Below, piece by piece: positions 32,836 through 41,730 of a stretch of 64,000 bases of DNA. Each line of letters starts with the position of its first letter. The first letter of the stretch is position 1. Under the pieces are notes generated by a model. The model did no database searches. It was given only the letters and a program-made list of their open reading frames with translations, and had not been told where the DNA came from. The position numbers were made by a program, and so were the translations under genes. This stretch comes from Microbacterium oxydans (GTDB lineage: Bacteria > Actinomycetota > Actinomycetes > Actinomycetales > Microbacteriaceae): NCBI RefSeq assembly GCF_026559675.1, contig NZ_CP092891.1, forward strand, positions 1,860,001 to 1,924,000. Reading direction: 5' to 3'.

Positions 32836-33815
32836 GCGCGAAGTCGAAGCCGCTGCTCGCCGCCGAGCGCGTCCGGCTGTATCTCACGCTCGTGCCGTAC
32901 CTGCTCGAGCACGGCCAGGTCTCCCTCGCGGAGGCGGCCGAGGAGTTCGGCGTGACACCGCAGGAGATGCGGGGCATGGTCGAGAAGCTGACCGTGATCG
33001 GACTCCCCGGTGAGTCCGGCTACTGGCAGCAGCCCCAGGAGATGTTCGACATCAACTGGGACCTGCTCGACCTCGAAGACGTCATCGAGATCACCAACGA
33101 TGTCGCCCTCCGGCGGGTGCCGCGATTCACCGCGCGCGAGGCCGCGGCCCTCCTGGCGGGACTGCAGATGGTCGCCGCCGTACCGGCCGTCTCGGATTCG
33201 GGGCTCGTCGCCGGACTCATCTCGAAGCTCTCGCGCGGCGCCGCGGACGCGCCCGCCGATGTCGTCGTCGCTCCGAGCGCCGTCGATGAGGTCCGCGAAG
33301 CGGTCGCCCGCGGTCTCCACGAGGGCGTCGCGATCTCGTTCACCTATCAGGCGCCGGATGCGTCGCCGACGACGCGCACGGTCGACCCCGTGCAGATCCT
33401 CATCACGAACGGCCAGTGGTACCTGCAGGGCTGGTGCCACCTTCGCCAGGCGATGCGCACGTTCCACCTCGACCGGGTGAGCGCGCCGAGCCTCACCGAC
33501 ATCCCGATCACCCACGGCGGCGACCAGGTCCCGGAGGCCTTCGCCGGGCTCGACGATGAACGCGAGGTCACCGTGCGCGTGCCGGAGCGACTGGCCCCGC
33601 TGCTGAACGGGTTCCTCCCGTCCGAGGCGATCGATGCGGGAGAGGGATCCGTGACGGCTCGGCTCCATCTCGCCGACCCCCGTGGCATCAAACGGCTCGC
33701 GGCACGCTTCGGCGGTGCGATGGAAGTGCTCGATCCGGGCATCGCCCGAACGGCGACACGCGACTGGGCGTCTGCCGGACTCGCGCTCTACCGCAGCCCC
33801 GATGCACGGATTTGA
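32832..33815 (+). CDS. pafC: WYL-domain transcriptional regulator PafC
   Basis: A 327-residue partner of PafB. The N-terminal winged HTH is RLYLTLVPYLLEHGQVSLAEAAEEFGVTPQEMRGMV, followed by FDINWDLLDLEDVIEITND and the WYL core with RTVDPVQILITNGQWYLQGWCHLRQAMRTFHLDRV, then the WCX domain (DEREVTVRVPERLAPLL). It senses single-stranded DNA as part of PafBC and activates repair genes. It is coupled to pafB by a 4-bp overlap and tatA follows 44 nt downstream. Same gene order as the mycobacterial pafBC-tatAC-helY locus. Confidence 0.9.
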   Translation: MSAKSKPLLAAERVRLYLTLVPYLLEHGQVSLAEAAEEFGVTPQEMRGMVEKLTVIGLPGESGYWQQPQEMFDINWDLLDLEDVIEITNDVALRRVPRFTAREAAALLAGLQMVAAVPAVSDSGLVAGLISKLSRGAADAPADVVVAPSAVDEVREAVARGLHEGVAISFTYQAPDASPTTRTVDPVQILITNGQWYLQGWCHLRQAMRTFHLDRVSAPSLTDIPITHGGDQVPEAFAGLDDEREVTVRVPERLAPLLNGFLPSEAIDAGEGSVTARLHLADPRGIKRLAARFGGAMEVLDPGIARTATRDWASAGLALYRSPDARI

Positions 33816-33859
33816 TCTGTAGACTGAACCGAACGCCCACCAACGACGGGAATCTCGAC

Positions 33860-34093
33860 ATGTTCGCTGGAATGCAAGGCTGGCACCTGCTCATCGTGCT
33901 CGCCGTGATCCTTCTCCTCTTCGGTGCTGCCAAGCTGCCGGCGCTCGCGAAGAGCATGGGGCAGTCCGCCCGCGTCTTCAAGGGCGAGATGAAGGCGATG
34001 AAGGAAGAGGACGCCGGTCGTGCGGACTCCACCTCTGTCGACCCCACGGTGAAGGACCCTGGTTCCGAGCCTGAGACTCCGCCTCGCGCCTGA
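33860..34093 (+). CDS. tatA: Sec-independent translocase subunit TatA
   Basis: A 77-residue membrane protein. The N-terminal helix is MQGWHLLIVLAVILLLFGAAKLPALAKSMGQSARVFKGEM, with the FGxxKLP hinge and the amphipathic helix that follows. The tail is acidic. It forms the pore of the twin-arginine pathway, exporting folded proteins. I chose ATG 33860 (MFAGMQGW); the upstream reading frame is not conserved. A TAGACT hexamer at 33822-33827 could be a promoter giving a short leader. No separate TatB is in the window. tatC follows 6 nt later. Confidence 0.93.
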   Translation: MFAGMQGWHLLIVLAVILLLFGAAKLPALAKSMGQSARVFKGEMKAMKEEDAGRADSTSVDPTVKDPGSEPETPPRA

Positions 34094-34099
34094 CCGGCC

Positions 34100-34909
34100 G
34101 TGGCAGCCATCGAACCGACCGTGAAGCCGAAGGCTGAGCGGGATCGGCGGATGTCGCTCGGTGCGCATCTCGTCGAACTGCGCAAGCGTCTGATGTACGC
34201 GGCGCTGGCGCTGGTGGTCGGCATGGTCATCGCGTTCCTGATCACCGATCCGGTCATCAGCTTCATCACCAAGCCGATCAACGACATCGCGGAGCAACGC
34301 GGCGAAGATGTCGCGGCGCTCGTGTACTCCACGATCACCGGTCCCTTCGACATGCGGATGCGGATCGCCTTCTCGCTGGGTCTGTTCATCTCGGCCCCGG
34401 TATGGCTGTGGCAGATCTGGGCGTTCATCATGCCCGGACTGACCCGCAAGGAGATCCGCTACACCGTCTCCTTCGTCGCCGCGGCAGTGCCGCTGTTCTT
34501 CGCCGGCTGCTACGTCGGTGTGATGATCCAGCCGCACATCATCGAGCTCATGGCCGGGTTCACCCCGGAGGGTGCCAAGAACCTCTTCCAGGCGCAGGAG
34601 TACTACGACTTCATCTTCAAGCTCATGATCGTGATCGGGATCTCGTTCGTCCTCCCGGTCTTCCTGGTGGCTCTGAACGTCGCGGGCATCATGTCAGGCC
34701 GGGCGATCCTGAAGGGCTGGCGTGTCGCCATCATCATCGCGACCGTCTTCGCCGCCCTCGCAACCCCCGCCGCCGATGTCATCAGCATGCTGATGCTCGC
34801 GGGCATCCTCATCGTCCTCTTCTTCGCAGCCGCCGGTCTCTCGCTGCTCTTCGACCGTCGCAAGCGCAAGCGCGAAGCGGCGTCGGGGCTGCTGCCGGAC
34901 GCGGCATGA
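34100..34909 (+). CDS. tatC: Sec-independent translocase subunit TatC
   Basis: A 269-residue polytopic protein with six helices. The N-terminus has MSLGAHLVELRKRLMYAALAL, the conserved signal-peptide-binding face. The loop after helix 2 has GPFDMRMRIAFSLGLFISAPVWLWQIWAFIMPGL, and the C-terminal helices end in a basic KRKRE tail. TatC recognises the twin-arginine signal and, with TatA, moves folded proteins across the membrane. The GTG start at 34100 lies 6 nt after tatA. The stop overlaps the helicase start (ATGA). Confidence 0.94.
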   Translation: MAAIEPTVKPKAERDRRMSLGAHLVELRKRLMYAALALVVGMVIAFLITDPVISFITKPINDIAEQRGEDVAALVYSTITGPFDMRMRIAFSLGLFISAPVWLWQIWAFIMPGLTRKEIRYTVSFVAAAVPLFFAGCYVGVMIQPHIIELMAGFTPEGAKNLFQAQEYYDFIFKLMIVIGISFVLPVFLVALNVAGIMSGRAILKGWRVAIIIATVFAALATPAADVISMLMLAGILIVLFFAAAGLSLLFDRRKRKREAASGLLPDAA

Positions 34910-37380
34910 GTTCGCCCTCCGAGAGGTACGCCCAGGCCCAGCAGGCGGCGGAGCATCCCGAGTCCGCCGCGTTCGCCGCCCTGCAGAAGTTCGATCTCGA
35001 TCCGTTCCAGGTGGCCGGATGCCACGCCCTGGAGAACGGCCGCAGCGTGCTCGTCGCCGCGCCCACCGGCGCGGGCAAGACGATCGTGGGCGAGTTCGCG
35101 ATCCATCTCGCGATGCAGACTCCGGCCGACAAGGCGTTCTACACGACGCCCATGAAGGCGCTGTCCAACCAGAAGTTCCGCGAGCTGGTCGACGTCTACG
35201 GCGCCGATCAGGTCGGGCTCCTCACCGGCGACACGAACATCAACGGGAACGCGCGCATCGTGGTGATGACCACCGAGGTGCTGCGGAACATGATCTACGC
35301 CGATTCGGCGGCGCTGCGTGATCTTCGCTACGTGATCATGGACGAGGTCCACTACCTCGCCGACCGCTTCCGCGGCGCCGTGTGGGAAGAGGTCATCATC
35401 CACCTGCCGCAGCAAGTGCGGCTCGTCTCGCTGAGCGCCACGGTCTCGAACGCGGAGGAGTTCGGCGACTGGCTCGACACGGTGCGCGGGGACACCGAGG
35501 TGATCGTCTCCGAGATCCGCCCGGTTCCGCTGGAGCAGCACGTGCTGGTGCGCGACGACCTCCTTCCCCTGTTCGACGACCGCGCGGGCCTGGCGACGGC
35601 GAAGGTGAACCAGGAGCTGATGCGCATCCGCTCGTCGACGGGTTCGACGTACGAGAGCAACCGACAGGCGCAGTCCTATCGCAGCGATCGGCATGCGGGA
35701 CGTCAGGCGAAGCGCCCGCATCGCGGGGGCCGACGACCCGTTCGCCCCGGGAACACGCAGCGGATCGAGCGGATGGACCGTCCCGACGTGATCCGCCTCC
35801 TCGAGCGGGCCAACCTGCTGCCGGCCATCTTCTTCATCTTCAGCCGCGTCGGCTGCGACGCCGCCGTCCAGCAGGTGCGCCGGTCCGGGCTGCGACTGAC
35901 CTCCACGGAGGAGCGCACCGAGATCCGCTCGATCGTCGAGGACCGTACCAGGACGCTGCAGGACGAGGACCTCGACGTGCTCGGCTACTGGGAGTGGCTG
36001 GACAACCTCGAGCGCGGCGTCGCCTCCCACCACGCGGGGCTGCTGCCCGCGTTCAAGGAGGTCGTCGAGGAGCTCTACCAGCGCAAGCTCGTGAAGGTCG
36101 TCTTCGCCACCGAGACCCTCGCGCTCGGCATCAACATGCCGGCGCGCACGGTCGTGCTCGAGAAGATGGAGAAGTTCAACGGCGAGGCCCGCGTCGCGAT
36201 CACGTCGGGGGAGTACACCCAGCTCACCGGCCGTGCCGGTCGTCGCGGCATCGACGTCGAGGGCCATGCCGTGGTCCAGTGGACCGAGGGGATGGACCCG
36301 CAGGCGGTCGCCGCGCTCGCTTCTCGGCGCACCTACCCGCTGAACTCCAGCTTCCGACCGACCTACAACATGGCCGTGAACCTCATCGACATGTTCGGCA
36401 AGACGAGGGCTCGACAGATCCTCGAATCGTCGTTCGCGCAGTTCCAGGCGGACCGTGCGGTCGTCGGGCTCGCCCGTCAGGTGCGGGAGGCCGAGGAGTC
36501 CCTGGCGGGCTACCAGAGCGCGATGGCGTGCGAGCACGGCGACTTCCCGGAGTACGCGGCCATCCGTCGCGAGCTGAGCGATCTGGAGAAGAAGAACCGT
36601 CAGGATTCGCAGGCGCCTCGGGCCTCCCGCGACAAGCGCATGAAGCGCATCCAGACCCTGCGCACCCAGATGCAGCGCCATCCGTGCCATCGATGCCCCG
36701 ATCGCGAGGCGCATGCCCGGTGGGCCGAGCGCTACTGGAAGCTCAAGAGGCAGACCGACCGCATCCGTCGCCAGATCGAGACGCGCACGGGAACGGTGGC
36801 GCGCGTCTTCGATCGCGTCGTCGAGGTGCTGGAGACTCTGGATTATCTGACCGAGGTCGACGGCGAGACCGCGCTGACGGAGGCCGGACGCACCATGCGC
36901 CGCATCTACGGCGAACGCGACCTCCTCGTCGCCGAGTCGCTCCGACAGGGCCTGTGGGCCGGTCTCGACGCCCCGTCCCTCGCCGCCATGGCGTGCTGTC
37001 TCGTGTACGAGCCGCGACGCGATGAGGCGAATTCGGGGGAGCGGGGCCTTCCCCGCGGCGCGTTCCGTACCGCCTACGAGAAGACGACGACGCTCTGGGC
37101 CGAGCTCGACGACCTCGAACAGGACCATCACCTGCCCGGCAGCGAGCCGCTCGCCGCGGGCTTGGCCGGCGCGATGCACGCGTGGGCACGGGGAGGGTCT
37201 CTCGATCGGGTCCTCATCGACGCGGACATGGCCGCCGGTGACTTCGTGCGCTGGGCGAAGCAGACCATCGATCTGCTCGACCAGCTCTCGATCGTCGCGG
37301 AGGACGGGGCCCTCGCGCGCACCGCGCGGACCGCGCTCGACGGCGTCCGGCGCGGCATCGTCGCCTACTCGTCGATGTGA
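34906..37380 (+). CDS. helY: HelY/Ski2-like DEAD-box helicase
   Basis: An 824-residue superfamily 2 helicase of the Ski2/Mtr4 type. Motif I is AAPTGAGKTIVGEFA (near 50), motif II is IMDEVHYL, motif III is LSATVSN, motif V is FATETLALGINMPARTVV, and motif VI is QLTGRAGRRGID. An Arg/Gly-rich insertion lies between the RecA domains (about 240-285, RHAGRQAKRPHRGGRRPVR). A CxxC pair (HPCHRCPD) sits in the helical C-terminal part. It probably unwinds RNA. It corresponds to Rv2092c (HelY), which follows tatC in mycobacteria. Coupled to tatC and lnt by 4-bp overlaps. Confidence 0.9.
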   Translation: MSSPSERYAQAQQAAEHPESAAFAALQKFDLDPFQVAGCHALENGRSVLVAAPTGAGKTIVGEFAIHLAMQTPADKAFYTTPMKALSNQKFRELVDVYGADQVGLLTGDTNINGNARIVVMTTEVLRNMIYADSAALRDLRYVIMDEVHYLADRFRGAVWEEVIIHLPQQVRLVSLSATVSNAEEFGDWLDTVRGDTEVIVSEIRPVPLEQHVLVRDDLLPLFDDRAGLATAKVNQELMRIRSSTGSTYESNRQAQSYRSDRHAGRQAKRPHRGGRRPVRPGNTQRIERMDRPDVIRLLERANLLPAIFFIFSRVGCDAAVQQVRRSGLRLTSTEERTEIRSIVEDRTRTLQDEDLDVLGYWEWLDNLERGVASHHAGLLPAFKEVVEELYQRKLVKVVFATETLALGINMPARTVVLEKMEKFNGEARVAITSGEYTQLTGRAGRRGIDVEGHAVVQWTEGMDPQAVAALASRRTYPLNSSFRPTYNMAVNLIDMFGKTRARQILESSFAQFQADRAVVGLARQVREAEESLAGYQSAMACEHGDFPEYAAIRRELSDLEKKNRQDSQAPRASRDKRMKRIQTLRTQMQRHPCHRCPDREAHARWAERYWKLKRQTDRIRRQIETRTGTVARVFDRVVEVLETLDYLTEVDGETALTEAGRTMRRIYGERDLLVAESLRQGLWAGLDAPSLAAMACCLVYEPRRDEANSGERGLPRGAFRTAYEKTTTLWAELDDLEQDHHLPGSEPLAAGLAGAMHAWARGGSLDRVLIDADMAAGDFVRWAKQTIDLLDQLSIVAEDGALARTARTALDGVRRGIVAYSSM

Positions 37381-38915
37381 CAATGGAGGGGATGTCCGAG
37401 TCCCGAGCGCGCGAGCGCGCCCTTCTCCCGCTCTGGGCCGCGGTGCTGGCCGCCGCTCTCGCCGCCCTGTCGATGAATCTCGCCTACCCGGAGGCGGCGG
37501 TCTGGGCACTCGCGTTCCCCGCGACCGCCCTGCTGCTGCTCTCCCTGATCGGGAGGCGCTTCGGGGGCGCCCTGCTGGTCGGACTCGTCTACGGCATCCT
37601 CTTCTTCGGGCTCCTGGTCTCGTGGACCTCGCGCTACCTCGGCCCGATCCCGTGGGGCGCTCTCAGCGTCGTCGAGGGGGGCCTGACCGCCCTGGCCCTG
37701 ATCCCGATCGCCCTGGCCTATCGCTGGCTCCCACGAGCCTTCCCCGGCGCTGCAGGGCGCCTTCTGGGGCTTCCGGCGACCGTCGCGGCCCTCTGGGTCG
37801 GTCGCGAGCTCTTCGTCGGCTCCTGGCCGTACGGGGGCTTCCCGTGGGCGCGCATCGGGATGAGCCAGGCGGAGAGCCCGCTCGCGCCGATCTCGTCGTG
37901 GCTGGGCGTCAGTGGACTCAGCTTCCTGATGGTGCTGCTCGTCGCGATGCTCATCGAGGTCGTGCGACTGCGCGCCTGGCGTCGTCCGGTGCGCGTCCTC
38001 GCACCCGCTGCGCTCGTCGTGGTCCTGCTCTTCACGCCGCTGTTCCCCACCTCGTCGACCGGTTCCCTGCGGATCGCAGCCGTTCAGGGAAACGGTCCGA
38101 CGGGGTACTTCGACGATCGCGAGCCGTTCTCGGTCATCCAGGCTCAGACCGACGCGACCGCTCCGCTCTACGGAGAGGACGTGGACCTGCTGGTGTGGCC
38201 GGAGGGATCGCTCGACGGAGACCCGTTCCAGAACGACGCTCTCGCGAGACGCATGACCCTGATCACGAACAGGATCGACGCGCCGCTGCTGGCCAACGCG
38301 GCGACCGGTCGAGACGGCCTGTACTTCAACACCTCGATGCTGTGGACGTCGAACGGCACCGCGACCCAGACCCACGACAAGCGCCACCCGGTGCCGTTCG
38401 GGGAGTACGTCCCGGATCGCGCCTTCTACAACGCGATCGTCCCCGATCTGATCGGGCTCATCCAGCGGGAGTACACCCCCGGATCGAACCCGCCCATCAT
38501 GGATGTCGACGGGGTGCTGGTCGGTCTCGCGATCTGCTTCGACGTGATCTACGACGACGTCATCTGGGAAGGCATCGGCGACGGCGCCCAGGTCCTGGTG
38601 TTCCAGACGAACAACGCCGACTTCCGCGGCACCGACGAGAATCTGCAGCAGCTCGCCTTCGCCCGCATGCGCGCGATCGAGACCGGACGCAGCGTCGTGA
38701 ACGTCTCGACGGTCGGGACGAGCCAGGTCATCCGCGCAGACGGGACCACGGTCACGAGCCTGGACGCAGGAGAGGCCGGAGCGATGCTCGAAGATGTCGA
38801 GCTCCGGTCCGGCCTCACGGCGGGGGTTGTCCTGGGCCCCTGGATCCAGATGATCCTGCTCTGGGGCGGGTTGGGCGCGCTCGGCCTCGGGTGGTGGCGC
38901 GCCCGGAAGCGCTAG
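37377..38915 (+). CDS. lnt: Apolipoprotein N-acyltransferase
   Basis: A 512-residue membrane enzyme that adds the third acyl chain to lipoproteins. Six to seven N-terminal helices (about 15-220) precede a nitrilase domain with the catalytic triad Glu in LVWPEGS, Lys in HDKRHPVPFGEYVP and Cys in GLAICFDVIY. A final helix ends in RKR. The residues are intact. In M. tuberculosis Lnt is fused to a polyprenol-mannose synthase; here the second part is absent. The GTG at 37377 overlaps the helicase stop; ATG 37383 or 37392 is also possible. Convergent 4-bp overlap with rbpA. Confidence 0.9.
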   Translation: MTMEGMSESRARERALLPLWAAVLAAALAALSMNLAYPEAAVWALAFPATALLLLSLIGRRFGGALLVGLVYGILFFGLLVSWTSRYLGPIPWGALSVVEGGLTALALIPIALAYRWLPRAFPGAAGRLLGLPATVAALWVGRELFVGSWPYGGFPWARIGMSQAESPLAPISSWLGVSGLSFLMVLLVAMLIEVVRLRAWRRPVRVLAPAALVVVLLFTPLFPTSSTGSLRIAAVQGNGPTGYFDDREPFSVIQAQTDATAPLYGEDVDLLVWPEGSLDGDPFQNDALARRMTLITNRIDAPLLANAATGRDGLYFNTSMLWTSNGTATQTHDKRHPVPFGEYVPDRAFYNAIVPDLIGLIQREYTPGSNPPIMDVDGVLVGLAICFDVIYDDVIWEGIGDGAQVLVFQTNNADFRGTDENLQQLAFARMRAIETGRSVVNVSTVGTSQVIRADGTTVTSLDAGEAGAMLEDVELRSGLTAGVVLGPWIQMILLWGGLGALGLGWWRARKR

Positions 38916-39295
38916 GCGCCGATCTTCTCGCGGGTCGGGTCCTCGCCGGCACCGCGGCGGGCGCGGATGAACGCGAGGCGCTCTTCCAGGAGCTCTTCGA
39001 GCTCTGCGCGGGTACGACGCTCCAGGAGCATGTCCCAGTGCGTGCGGGCGGCCTTCTCGTCGCTGGCCTCGAGCGTCACGGCGTGGCCGTCGACATTCAG
39101 GCGGGCCTCGGCGCCGCATGCGCGGCATTCCCAGGTCTGGGGCGGTTCGGCGTCTGCCGCGAACATGAGGTTCGTGACGTGGCCGCAGGTGTCACAGGTG
39201 TAGGTGGTCTCACGGCGCTCCATGAAAACGACGCCCTCTTCGCTCTGTAGGCTCTGGGCGCCGAGTCGGATGCCGCGCAGGCTGCGATCTGCCAT
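38912..39295 (-). CDS. rbpA: RNA polymerase-binding protein RbpA
   Basis: A 127-residue actinobacterial transcription factor. The N-terminal tail has SLRGIRLGAQSLQSEEG, the core domain has a zinc-type TYTCDTCGH and ECRACG set, a basic linker follows, and the sigma-interaction domain is KAARTHWDMLLERRTRAELEELLEERLAFIRARRG. RbpA binds the housekeeping sigma factor and stabilises open promoter complexes, so it is particularly relevant to the many TAnnnT promoters in this window. GAGAGGA ribosome site 7 nt before ATG. Its stop overlaps that of lnt on the opposite strand. Confidence 0.95.
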   Translation of the reverse strand: MADRSLRGIRLGAQSLQSEEGVVFMERRETTYTCDTCGHVTNLMFAADAEPPQTWECRACGAEARLNVDGHAVTLEASDEKAARTHWDMLLERRTRAELEELLEERLAFIRARRGAGEDPTREKIGA

Positions 39296-39319
39296 TTTGT
39301 GGTCCTCTCGTCGCTGTCA

Positions 39320-39389
39320 GGTATAACGCTCCAGCCTGTGCGCTTCATCCACGCGAGCGTCTTCTCGGCGGGATTCACAGGGTAATCCC
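39320..39389 (-). promoter_or_regulatory. Possible rbpA promoter region
   Basis: On the minus strand a TTATAC hexamer (39321-39326) lies 25 nt before the rbpA ATG. Upstream is a short dyad GGGATT-N8-AATCCC (39370-39389). Neither a convincing -35 nor a SigR-type GGAAT-N18-GTT pair is present, so this is a weak call. Confidence 0.3.
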
Positions 39390-39417
39390 AGCGGCGGAGG
39401 TTATGGGGCGCGTCGAG

Positions 39418-40194
39418 CTAGCGAGGAGAGAGCGTCTTGAGGGCGACGTCGGCCCGATCGGAGACGATGCCGTCGACGCCAACCTCGACGAGTCGGCGCA
39501 TCGTCTCGGGGTCGTTGACCGTCCACACGTGGACCTCCGCGCCGTGTCGATGCGCGGCGCGGAGGAGTGCGGGGGTGAGCACCCGCAGCGCGCCGTATCG
39601 TTCCGGGATCTGGAGTGCGTCGACCTCTCGCAGCACACGAACGGGGGAGAGGCGGAGAGCGGAGAGCGCCCGCAGCGCGGCGATGGTCCTGCTGCCTCCG
39701 GACGTCGCGGGCCGGATCTCCGCTCCGGCTCTCAGCACCGACGCGAGGGTCGCGCGACGATTCGCATCCGAGAAGCTCGTGACGAGCACCCGATGCGTGT
39801 GCTCGGCCAGGATCGGCCCGAGTGGCTCGACCGCCGCCGACGTCTTCACGTCGATGTTGAACCGGACGTCGGGGAAGGAGGTCAGCGCCTCGCCCACGGT
39901 GAGCAGGCCGCCGTGATCGGCGAACACGGCACGCAGCTCGCGGGTGCGGACCTCGCGCACGGCCCGGGGGTCGCCGACGAGTCGTTCGAGCGTCGCGTCA
40001 TGGAACAGGACCACATCGCCGTCCGCGGTGACCTGGCAGTCGGTCTCGACGTACTCGGCGCCGGCGGCGTGAGCGGCGGCGAACGCGGCGGCGGAGTTCT
40101 CCCAGACGCCCGAATCCTCGCCCGCCGCGGTGACGAGACCGCGATGGGCGAGGACTCGGGGATGCCGCGTCTTCGTGAAGTACGGGTGCGTCAC
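39418..40194 (-). CDS. Glycerophosphodiester phosphodiesterase
   Basis: A 258-residue GDPD-family TIM-barrel enzyme. Catalytic and metal residues: VLAHRGLVT (His-Arg-Gly), ENSAAAFAAAHAAGAEYVETD (Glu-Asn, Glu-x-Asp) and VVLFHDATLERL (His-Asp). The later strands give FNIDVK, and VHVWTVNDPETMRRLVEVGVDGIVSDR closes the barrel. All catalytic residues are present. It hydrolyses deacylated phospholipid headgroup diesters to glycerol-3-phosphate. No signal peptide. The GTG at 40194 overlaps the SPFH stop (GTGA), making it the third gene of the nfeD-SPFH-gdpd group. Confidence 0.88.
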   Translation of the reverse strand: MTHPYFTKTRHPRVLAHRGLVTAAGEDSGVWENSAAAFAAAHAAGAEYVETDCQVTADGDVVLFHDATLERLVGDPRAVREVRTRELRAVFADHGGLLTVGEALTSFPDVRFNIDVKTSAAVEPLGPILAEHTHRVLVTSFSDANRRATLASVLRAGAEIRPATSGGSRTIAALRALSALRLSPVRVLREVDALQIPERYGALRVLTPALLRAAHRHGAEVHVWTVNDPETMRRLVEVGVDGIVSDRADVALKTLSPR

Positions 40195-41123
40195 GCGCCC
40201 GGCAGTGTGTTGGTGGGACCCTGCTGGCCCGGCTTCGGCGTGAAGGCGCTGCCGATGCCCTTGAGCGCCTCGGTGAGCTCGCTCGGGATGATCCACAGCT
40301 TGTTGGACTGGCCTTCGCTGATCTTCGGGAGCATCTGGAGGTACTGGTAGGCGAGGAGCTTGTCGTCCGGCTCGCCCTGGTGGATCGCGCTGAACACGTT
40401 CTGGATGGCCTCGGCCTCACCCTGTGCACGGAGCACGGCGGCCTGCTTGTCACCCTCGGCGCGGAGGATCTCGGCCTGACGAGCACCCTCGGCCTCGAGG
40501 ATCGCGGACTGCTTGGTGCCCTCCGCGGTCAGGATGGCTGCGCGGCGGTCACGCTCGGCGCGCATCTGCTTCTCCATCGAGTCCTGGATGGAGATGGGCG
40601 GGTCGATCGCCTTGAGCTCGACACGGCCGACGCGGATGCCCCACTTGCCGGTCGCCTCATCGAGCACTACGCGCAGCTGACCGTTGATGTTGTCACGGCT
40701 GGTGAGGGCCTCTTCGAGGTTGAGGCCACCGACGACGTTACGCAGAGTGGTGGTCGTGAGCTGCTCGACGGCGCCCAGGTAGTTCGCGATCTCATAGGTC
40801 GCGGCCCTAGCGTCGGTCACCTGGAAGTAGACGACGGTGTCGATCGACACCACGAGGTTGTCCTCGGTGATCACCGGCTGCGGGGGGAACGAGACGACCT
40901 GCTCGCGCATGTCGATCAGGGGGCGCAGACGGTCGATGAACGGGACCAGCACGTTCAGACCGGGGGTCAGGGTCTTGTGATAGCGGCCGAGGCGCTCCAC
41001 CACTCCGGCGGTTGCCTGCGGGATGATGCGGATCGCGCGGGCGACGGTGACCACCACGAAGATGATCACCGCGATCACGAGGATCCACAGGATCGCGGTG
41101 GGGATGAACGATGCGTCGTTCAC
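40191..41123 (-). CDS. SPFH/Band 7 (stomatin-like) membrane protein
   Basis: A 310-residue membrane-anchored scaffold. One N-terminal helix (about 8-30) is followed by the SPFH domain (IPQATAGVVERLGRYHKTLTPGLNVLVPFIDRL to VGRVELKAIDPP) and a long coiled coil with repeated AEGxxQ(A/S)xxLxAEG units from about 190 to 245, then a short C-terminal tail. It is the QmcA/stomatin class that organises membrane microdomains. It pairs with the upstream NfeD gene, the usual partner, with a 9-nt gap. Confidence 0.91.
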   Translation of the reverse strand: MNDASFIPTAILWILVIAVIIFVVVTVARAIRIIPQATAGVVERLGRYHKTLTPGLNVLVPFIDRLRPLIDMREQVVSFPPQPVITEDNLVVSIDTVVYFQVTDARAATYEIANYLGAVEQLTTTTLRNVVGGLNLEEALTSRDNINGQLRVVLDEATGKWGIRVGRVELKAIDPPISIQDSMEKQMRAERDRRAAILTAEGTKQSAILEAEGARQAEILRAEGDKQAAVLRAQGEAEAIQNVFSAIHQGEPDDKLLAYQYLQMLPKISEGQSNKLWIIPSELTEALKGIGSAFTPKPGQQGPTNTLPGA

Positions 41124-41132
41124 GGAGTTCTC

Positions 41133-41606
41133 CTAGTCGTTGACGGGACGGACGATGGCGGTGGCGCCGTTGATCGCGCTCACGGCGACGGGTGCACCCG
41201 GAGGGATCGGCACAGACGAGGCGCTGCGGGCCGTCCAGGTGTCGCCGTTGGCGAGCTTGACCTGACCGGAGATCTGCGTGATCTCGTGCAGCGCGATCCC
41301 GCGCAGATCGACGAGAGCGTCGACGTTGGATTTGGTGGGATCCTCCCCACGGCGCAGGCGCTTGAGGAGCGGTGGGCGCAGGAAGAGGATGAACAGCGCG
41401 GCGGCGGCCGCGGCGATGATCACCTGCACCCAGACCGGCACGCCGATCAGGTCGGTGACCAGACCGACGACGCTTCCGAAGCTCAGCATCAGGAACGTGA
41501 AGTCCAGCGACAGCATCTCGATGACGAGGAAGACGGCGATCAGGACCAGCCAGCCGATCCAAGCCCAATGGTCGATGAACGTGACGAATGTCGTGAAGTT
41601 GTCCAT
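41133..41606 (-). CDS. NfeD-family membrane protein
   Basis: A 157-residue protein with two to three N-terminal helices (WIGWLVLIAVFLVIEMLSLDFTFLMLSFGSVVG and VQVIIAAAAAALFILFLR) and a C-terminal OB-fold domain (DALVDLRGIALHEIT to GDTWTARSASSVPIPPGAPV). It is the short, non-proteolytic NfeD form that works with SPFH proteins, as the next gene encodes. A strong AAGGAGG ribosome site precedes the ATG by 5 nt. First gene of the three-gene group on this strand. Confidence 0.88.
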   Translation of the reverse strand: MDNFTTFVTFIDHWAWIGWLVLIAVFLVIEMLSLDFTFLMLSFGSVVGLVTDLIGVPVWVQVIIAAAAAALFILFLRPPLLKRLRRGEDPTKSNVDALVDLRGIALHEITQISGQVKLANGDTWTARSASSVPIPPGAPVAVSAINGATAIVRPVND

Positions 41607-41730
41607 GCGGCCTCCTTTGTGGTCAACGTATCACGCGGGGGACCGCCGATCCCGGTGCCGCAGCGCGCGCGCTTGGTAGTGTGTGAGGGCCGTGCGATCA
41701 CGGCGTTTTCACGCATCATGAGGAGTCACC

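Noticed and set aside
34603..37509. A 968-codon minus-strand reading frame across tatC and helY
   Set aside because: Antisense shadow of two firmly identified genes; no motif, no ribosome site.
39370..39389. GGGATT-N8-AATCCC upstream of rbpA as a SigR promoter or operator
   Set aside because: The GGAAT-N18-GTT pattern is absent and the dyad is short; too weak to assign a regulator.
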